Assembly: GCF_004337985.1 (NCBI RefSeq)
Contig: NC_043741.1
Coordinates: 2,050,269 to 2,114,268, forward strand
From: Pyricularia pennisetigena
Taxonomy: Eukaryota; Ascomycota; Sordariomycetes; Magnaporthales; Pyriculariaceae
DNA: 64,000 bases
Direction of reading: 5' to 3'
The translations under genes were made by a program, and so were the position numbers. The notes below the pieces were generated by a model. That model did no database searches. It had not been told where the DNA came from and saw only the letters and a list, made by a program, of their open reading frames with translations. Positions 57,989-64,000 of this stretch are shown in pieces. The first letter of the stretch is position 1; every line of letters begins with the position of its first letter.

Positions 57989-58774
57989 ATGGTCGCCGAC
58001 GCTCTCGTATACCACCCCACGGTGTCGCACTATCTCAAGTTCGTCGCCACCACCGTGGGTCGCGACAAAGTGCTGCGCGTGATTCAGTACTTTGCCCGCT
58101 TCTACGCCTGGTACCTGTTCCGCACCAACGGCACTCCCGCCGAGATCGCCCCCTGGGCCGCTATCAAGAAGCAGTTTGGCCTCGTGCGCAAGTTCATGCG
58201 CGTCGGCAAGAACGTCGAGCACCTGCGCGCCGCCGCCGTCGCCGCCGACGCCAAGACTGCAGACCCCGTCGTGCGCTATACCACCGTCGGCCGCCAACTC
58301 GGCTACGCCGGCTACCTGACCTTTGACGCGGCCACCGTGCTCGATGCCGCCGGAATCAGGTCCTCCAAGAACGCCGCCAGGCTCAGCAGGGAGGCCTTCA
58401 GGTTCTGGGCCTTTGGCTTGACCTTTAGCATCGTCGGCCAGCTGTACGCTCTGTGGAGACTGAAGGAGCGTGAGGCCAGGGTCGACCGCAAGGAGGGTGA
58501 GGGTGTTGTCGAGGCCAAGAGGATTGCCATGTTAGTACTTCATGCTTTGCAACAACAGAAAACGTACCCGTCATGTGCAAGTTTAGCAACTAACTAGGTG
58601 ACCAACCACAGTGAGAGGGCGGCTGCCCGCACCCAGCTCATCTCTGACCTGTGCGACCTGACCATCCCGACATCGGCCTTGGGCTGGATTCCCTTTGACG
58701 ATGGCATTGTTGGTATCGCCGGTACCGTGAGCAGTTTGATTGGTGTCATGGCGCAATGGAAGAAAACGGCGTGA
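57989..58774 (+). CDS. PEX11: Peroxisomal membrane protein Pex11
   Basis: Membrane-shaping peroxin that drives peroxisome elongation and division. Exons 57989-58530 and 58612-58774 (81-nt intron, GTTAGT donor, CCACAG acceptor, phase 2) give 234 residues, typical for Pex11. Start MVADALVYHPTVSHYLKFVA. The N-terminal amphipathic helices (GRDKVLRVIQYFARFYAWYL, KKQFGLVRKFMRVGKN) are the membrane-remodelling part of the family. Hydrophobic segments follow (GYAGYLTFDAATVLDAAGI, FRFWAFGLTFSIVGQLYALW). The C-terminal helix IPFDDGIVGIAGTVSSLIGV ends near the stop, with VMAQWKKTA as the tail. Ignoring the intron would truncate the protein and lose this last segment. Confidence 0.95.
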
Positions 58775-59577
58775 GTGGCTGCTCAGGCTGGTTCTCAAGG
58801 TTTTTTTTTTGGCTTTTTTACGCAGAAGTGGTTTCCCGGTGATAGGGGGCTCACCAAAATCAACGTTTTGCGAGTTGAAAATTGTTTGATAATATTTGGG
58901 TTCAACATTTTGTTGCTCTGTCGCATTTGGAAACTTGACAGCCCGTCCTCTTTATTTTTATTTTATTCTTCTTGTAAGCCAGCATCTGTCTACATTATGG
59001 ATTGTACCTTATAATCGATTGTGTTTTTTTTTAGTGGCCTGGCGCTTCCTCATAACAGCAGGCCTCGTATCACTACCGACGAAAAAGCCAAAGGCCAAGC
59101 AAGGACATGAAGCCGGAAAGACAAGTCTCCGCATAACCTAGTATCAATCCAGATTCGAGCTGTTATCGTCAGTTGACTTGGCCAGTAGCCGATGGGCTCT
59201 GCTTTAAATTAATTTCAGAAGGCGTTGAGTCGATTCAAACCTCAAACCCGGAACTTGGACCCCTGAAAATCAAAAGTGAGTCACTTACACTTCCGAATGA
59301 CTGGAAGAAGAGAGAGCTCGCACATGCCCCACCGTAGATAAGGCCAATTGACTGCCCCTCCACAGCGCAGCCCAATTCCACCCTCAATTCCAATATCAAA
59401 AGACGACACTGACCCCGCGAAGACAGACTGTCTCCGAATCTTTGGCCGGACAGAAACGATTTCACTTTCATCCAGACTGATTAATCAAGGCCAATTAGAC
59501 CCAAACTACGACCGACAGACTGCTTACCGAGAAATCTTTTACTGCAACCAAAACCCCTCATTCCCAGCTCCATCGCA
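58775..59577. other. Intergenic region PEX11-DED81
   Basis: About 0.8 kb with the PEX11 3' region and the promoter of the asparaginyl-tRNA synthetase gene. No additional gene seen. Confidence 0.5.
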
Positions 59578-61338
59578 ATGGCTGCATTGCAGGAGCTCGC
59601 CGATAGGACCAAGACCGAAGACAAGGTCTACGTCGACACTGATGTGGGCGTTGACGGAGACGAGGCTGACGGCTCCGAGCAGAAGCCCTATAAGTCCCTT
59701 GGCTACGCCTACATCCGCAACCATGGTCTCCCCACTAAGACGTACCAGATCCGGGCCTCTACGACGGGCACCCTGGGTCCTGACGAAGAGCCCTCGACCC
59801 GCCTGATCTGGAAGGAGCCGGCCAAGAGTGCCGTCAAGAAGGCCCAGTCGATGTTGGACGCACACAAGAAGAAGCTGCTCAAGGCAGATCAGGCCGCCGC
59901 CGCCGAGGAGGAGCTGCGCCAGAAGCGCCTCAAGAACCTCGAGGACGCCAAGAACATTAAGATCGTCGAGGATCCCTCGCTTCCGCCTGCGACCCGGGTC
60001 GAGCTGTGGCAGAAGGACATGGAGCTGGGTGAGGGTGACAACAAGGGCCCGAGGGTCAAAGTGTTTGGCCGCATCCACCACCTGCGTGTCCAGAAGCACG
60101 CCACCTTCCTGACGCTCAAGAGCGGCCCGGATCAGCTGCAGTGCATTCTTTCTGGCGACCTCACCAAGACGTACGAGGCTTTGTTGTTCGCTCAGGGCAC
60201 AGCCCTCTTCGTCTATGGCGAGCTCCGCAAGGTTCTGGACGGCAAGAACGCGCCCGACGGCCGCGAGCTGCAGGTCGACTATTACGAAGTCACGGGTCGC
60301 GCACCCGGTGACGCTGATGCCATTGCCAACAAGGTCTCGTGGTCGCAGGATATTTGGGAGTCGGACATGCTTGACAACAGGCACCTGGTTCTCCGTGGTG
60401 ACCAGACCACGTCTGTGCTCACCGTCAGGGAGGCTGTCGAGCTTGCATTCATCAAGACGTTTGAGAGCATGAGGATCAAGAAGGTCTCGCCGCCGGCCCT
60501 TGTCCAGACCCAAGTCGAGGGAGGCTCAACACTTTTCAAGTTTGACTACTACGGAGAGGCCGCATATCTCACACAGTCTTCTCAACTGTACCTCGAGACG
60601 GTGTTGCCCTCACTCGGCAACGTGTACTGCATTGAAAAGTCATTCCGTGCCGAGAAGAGTCTTACTCGTCGCCACTTGTCAGAGTACACACACGTGGAGG
60701 GTGAGCTGGACGGTATCAACTTTGAGGACCTTCTTGTCCACATCGAGGAGGTCATTTGCCGTGTTGTCGACAGCGTTCTCGACAACCCCGAGGTTGCACG
60801 CCACGTCAAGGCTCTCAACCCTGACTTCGTCAAGCCCTCCAGACCCTTCATGAGGATGAAGTACAGCGATGCCATTGATTGGCTCAACGCCCAAGATCCG
60901 CCTATCCTCAACGAGGAGGGTCACCCGCACGTGTTTGGCGACGATATCGCCGAGGCTGCCGAACGCAGGATGACCGACATCATCAACAGGCCGATACTCC
61001 TCACGCACTTCCCCGTCGAGATCAAGGCCTTCTACATGAAGAAAGACCCCAACGACCTCCGGGTGACCGAGAGTGTCGACGTGCTCATGCCCGGTGTTGG
61101 TGAAATCGTGGGTGGTTCGATGAGGATGGAGGGCTACGAGGATCTGATGGCGGCGTTCAAGAGAGAGGGTATCGACCCGGCGCCGTACTATTGGTACCTT
61201 GACCAGAGGAAGTATGGCACATCGCCGCACGGAGGATATGGCCTGGGTCTCGAGCGCTTCTTGGCATGGATTGCGAAGCAGCACACGGTCCGCACTTGCT
61301 GCCTGTACCCTCGCTTCATGGGACGTTGCAAACCTTGA
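59578..61338 (+). CDS. DED81: Asparaginyl-tRNA synthetase, cytoplasmic
   Basis: Class IIb aminoacyl-tRNA synthetase charging tRNA-Asn in the cytosol. One exon, 586 residues, starting MAALQELADRTKTEDKVYVD. The N-terminal eukaryote-type extension (to about 155) contains a Lys/Ala-rich helix (KKAQSMLDAHKKKLLKADQA). The OB-fold anticodon-binding domain is at about 160-250 (VKVFGRIHHLRVQKHATFLT). The catalytic domain has motif 2 at about 355-377 (FRAEKSLTRRHLSEYTHVEG) and motif 3 at about 552-565 (GGYGLGLERFLAWI). QVEGGSTLFKFDYYGEAAY and YLTQSSQLYLE are typical of AsnRS/AspRS. The combination ELDGINFEDL and HFPVEIKAFYMKKDP favours AsnRS over AspRS. Ends with CLYPRFMGRCKP, the usual C-terminus. No mitochondrial presequence is evident. 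Confidence 0.96.
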   Translation: MAALQELADRTKTEDKVYVDTDVGVDGDEADGSEQKPYKSLGYAYIRNHGLPTKTYQIRASTTGTLGPDEEPSTRLIWKEPAKSAVKKAQSMLDAHKKKLLKADQAAAAEEELRQKRLKNLEDAKNIKIVEDPSLPPATRVELWQKDMELGEGDNKGPRVKVFGRIHHLRVQKHATFLTLKSGPDQLQCILSGDLTKTYEALLFAQGTALFVYGELRKVLDGKNAPDGRELQVDYYEVTGRAPGDADAIANKVSWSQDIWESDMLDNRHLVLRGDQTTSVLTVREAVELAFIKTFESMRIKKVSPPALVQTQVEGGSTLFKFDYYGEAAYLTQSSQLYLETVLPSLGNVYCIEKSFRAEKSLTRRHLSEYTHVEGELDGINFEDLLVHIEEVICRVVDSVLDNPEVARHVKALNPDFVKPSRPFMRMKYSDAIDWLNAQDPPILNEEGHPHVFGDDIAEAAERRMTDIINRPILLTHFPVEIKAFYMKKDPNDLRVTESVDVLMPGVGEIVGGSMRMEGYEDLMAAFKREGIDPAPYYWYLDQRKYGTSPHGGYGLGLERFLAWIAKQHTVRTCCLYPRFMGRCKP

Positions 61339-62080
61339 TTGAAAGTCGAAAATAGGATTGAAAATATATGAGAATACCTATGTGCGTGTTTATATTGCGG
61401 AATACTTACCAGTTTCGATGCTGTGCTGAGCAGCGTGCGGATACACTATCGTCTGGAGTAAAGACTGTGTGTGTGATTAATAGATTATAGTAGGTCGCCA
61501 TCAAGCCACTACGAGTCTCAAACACGAAGCCAACGTGACCTCCATATTAGAAAACTGGACAAAGTATGGGAGGGGGTATATGTTATACTGTATGTTCTGT
61601 CCCTTGCCTGAAAACAAAACATGATACGGCTGAGGAGCGATCGCGCGGTTCTCTGGCGTGTTAAAAATAGTTTCGGCGTGAAGAGCCATGTGGAATGTGA
61701 TATGACTAGACTGCTATAGGTTATCAAACCGATTCAAGGCAAGCTATACAGTACATACCATATAAGCAAAGGGAATTCTGAAAAAGAGAAAAAGAGAAGG
61801 GCGGATGGGGTAACCCAGAATTACTGCATGAGTACATAGATGGGTCAAATCGCAGGCGATGCCAGGTGTTACATTTGCAGCCTCAGCGATCAATCCGATG
61901 AGCAGCAAAACGTATCCTGCCATTCATTCTACGGTACAATGCAACAATGATCATCTACAACTAGCCTAGATGCCTAGAACCGGTCTAGAATTAGAACTAG
62001 ATCTCCCTCCTTGTTTTGTTTTGGGAGAGATGAAAATGCGGAGAAAAAAAGATGACACACCATGGTTGAAGGGTGAAGGG

Positions 62081-62127
<47 letters not shown>

Positions 62128-62136
62128 AAAAAAAAA
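62081..62136. repeat. Poly(A) tract, 45 A then G and 10 A
   Basis: Longest homopolymer in the window. It is non-coding, and its length is unreliable in any assembly. Confidence 0.95.
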
Positions 62137-62278
62137 TTGGCGGGAGCGCCGGAACTCCAAGCGTCTTCCTGGGTCCTCCTTTTCTTTGACGGCCCAGGGT
62201 GTTTTTCTCATGTCGCCCTTGCAGCAGTTTGGCAAGAACCTGGGTAATGAGATGGGATTGATGGGGTTTTGGAGGGGG

Positions 62279-62311
62279 GCCAAAGCCGCCAAAGCCGCCA
62301 AAGCCGCCAAA
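62279..62311. repeat. 9-bp minisatellite (GCCGCCAAA)
   Basis: Three full copies of a 9-bp unit preceded by a partial GCCAAA. The unit length is a multiple of three, but I see no gene around it. Confidence 0.9.
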
Positions 62312-64000
62312 CTCCCACCCCACCGAATCGCGCAAAAGAGGGACCTTACACAGAACAAGGGGGTGCGTTGTGGGTGTGTGGCAGATGCAACTTCAAAATG
62401 GTGAGTTTGGGTTCGAGAGAGCAGCAGTAACAACAACAAGACAAATTGGCACAGGGGAAGTTAAAGGGATGTCCCCTCGAACGCATTCGAAGAATTCCAT
62501 GCCACACGCAGTTGATCCTCACGGCGATATTTCCCTAATAGATCATTCGGGAAAATGGGCAGAGAAGAAAGAAATAAAGAACGCAAGAAGAAGAAAAGAA
62601 AGAATAAAGAGAGAAAATCAGCCTTGGAAAAAAAAAAAAGTTGTACACGATAGGAGCCTTGTTTTTTTTTTTTTTTTAGTCCGGACGGCCGGACGGTATT
62701 CGTGCGTTGTGACACGGCCATTCCAGGATAGGGAAATCTTCAACAACAGGTGTCACACTATAAGCAGGGACTGCCGTTGATGGATGGCGGTTTTTTTCAT
62801 GGCGGTGGTTTGTCTGTGAGTGGTTTCCCTTTCAGTATAGGTAGGGATGGATCGGGATGCAAAGGGGGAGGGGAAAAAGGGAGCATAGCAAACAGGCAAA
62901 TGTAACCGAGATGGTTTGGATCAAGTGCAAACCGGCGACAGCCGACGGCTTGTTCTCCGTGTGCTTCATTTTCCTGTGTTTTTATTTTGCGTTCTTGACT
63001 CCTTTATCTGTTTCCCCACTATCAACCCCGAGACGATGACCATAGCGGAGAATAAAAACAATAATACAAAAAAAAAATCCAATTACACACAAAAAGCATG
63101 CAGAGAAAGAAAGCAGGGAAGAGGGGTCTTTCTTGGTGGCTGTAGGAGGCTGAGGGTCCAGCAATGCACTGCATCGCTTTTCGTGGTTTCATCAACACAG
63201 CTGGGATGGAAAGGGGGAAATGGAAGTGTTCTGGGCTTTGTTACATAAGCCAACGTGGTCTCTTGGTCGCAACGCAAAGCAAAAAACAGCTGGGGTAATG
63301 GTGGAGTTCGCATGGCTTAGGACCAATAATTATCTGCGCACCCGTCAAAACCAAACTGTCTGATCTGTCATTATCACTGACAGAAAAGGGGGTCGAGTTT
63401 CTTGACAAAGAGAAAGAAAAAGAAAGAGAGGGGAAAATTTTTTGGCAAGCGACAATTTATCAGAAGACTAGCACAAAGCAAGTCTAAGGCTCTTTCATTA
63501 CTATTACCGCACCAAGTAAAATATCAACAGCTCACTATTGGCACATGCAGTAGAACTGAGTTAAAAACCAAGACCCTTGATCGATTGAATCAGATTCTTC
63601 GGGTCAAAGTGAGAGTTGCATACGAGTAGAAAAGAAAAAAATTGGATCCATCACAGGGGATTGCCCCGCTTGTCGTTTGCGCTGGTCAATAATGGCATGC
63701 TTGTTATAATGACAAGTTGCTATCAATCAGTCCGGACAGGTCGGCGGAAGATGAATATTTGATTGTCGATCTCCCAAGGTCTCGCTTATGTGCAGGACGG
63801 GGATGGATCAGATGGCATGTTTTTTTTTTTTTTTTTTTTCTCTCTCTTTACTAGCAACCCGTCGGTTCGGGCCTGGTTGGCTTTGTTTTGCCATGTTCGG
63901 CTAAAATGTGTCCAGCCCGAGCTAAAGCCGTCCGTTGTAGAGGTTTTTGGGTTCGGTACCTGAGTCTTTTATTCTTCACTTGTCTTAGTGCATCGTTTTC

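Larger units (their letters stand above)
61339..64000. other. Non-coding region to window end
   Basis: About 2.7 kb with no supported gene. It is rich in A/T homopolymers and purine tracts, with T runs at about 62661-62676 and 63820-63839. A neighbouring gene beyond the window may have its leader or 3' end here. Confidence 0.5.

Noticed and set aside
59539..60513. 324-codon open frame on minus, antisense to the asparaginyl-tRNA synthetase
   Set aside because: It mirrors a highly GC3-biased coding exon. Leu/Val/Arg-rich composition without motifs marks it as a shadow.
62041..62404. Open frame with poly-Lys and KAAKAAKAAK repeat
   Set aside because: It arises from the poly(A) tract and the 9-bp repeat, with no flanking protein-like sequence.

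Overview
This window is nuclear DNA of a filamentous ascomycete, most likely a Sordariomycete. The evidence is intron-containing genes with short introns (about 60-150 nt, GTRNGT-type donors, NAG acceptors), GC-rich third codon positions, long intergenic stretches full of poly(T)/poly(A) and short tandem repeats, and the best matches by eye being Pezizomycotina protein families. Genus cannot be read from the sequence. There is one assembly gap (41 N, 43707-43747) inside a poly(T) tract. I saw no CRISPR array, rRNA, recognisable tRNA or intact transposon.

Layout. 0.1-3 kb: dephospho-CoA kinase (CAB5) and a conserved protein of unknown function, both on minus. 5.1-7.4 kb: a DUF3074 (START-like) protein on plus, preceded by a CRE palindrome abutting a TATA box. 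8.2-13.6 kb: a nine-exon THADA/Trm732 tRNA-methylation partner on minus, divergent from TIM23 (14.1-14.8 kb, plus). 15.7-16.6 kb: a coding-like locus broken by an in-frame TAG. 16.9-21.2 kb: a Sip3/Lam3-type BAR-PH-GRAM-StART protein on minus. 21.2-35 kb: a gene-poor block holding one intronless gene of unknown function at 28.1-29.1 kb. 35-37.5 kb: GMC-type long-chain alcohol oxidase. 38.5-40.8 kb: a Pro/Ser-rich protein of unknown function. 40.8-44.4 kb: gene-poor, with the N gap. 44.4-48.4 kb: an MFS sugar transporter and an Sde182-like (DUF1593) putative hydrolase, head to tail on minus. 50-52 kb: TORC1 subunit TCO89. 53.1-54.3 kb: Tudor splicing factor SPF30. 54.8-56.1 kb: fructose-1,6-bisphosphatase, divergent from PEX11 (58-58.8 kb). 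59.6-61.3 kb: cytoplasmic asparaginyl-tRNA synthetase. 61.3-64 kb: no gene seen.

Most genes are housekeeping: CoA synthesis, tRNA modification and charging, mitochondrial import, lipid transfer, TORC1, splicing, gluconeogenesis, peroxisome division. The only pair that looks functionally linked by position is the sugar transporter and the Sde182-like protein. Exon models for TRM732, SIP3, the alcohol oxidase, the transporter, SPF30, FBP1, PEX11, TIM23 and the DUF3074 gene were built by matching splice phases by hand, and each gives an exact multiple of three.
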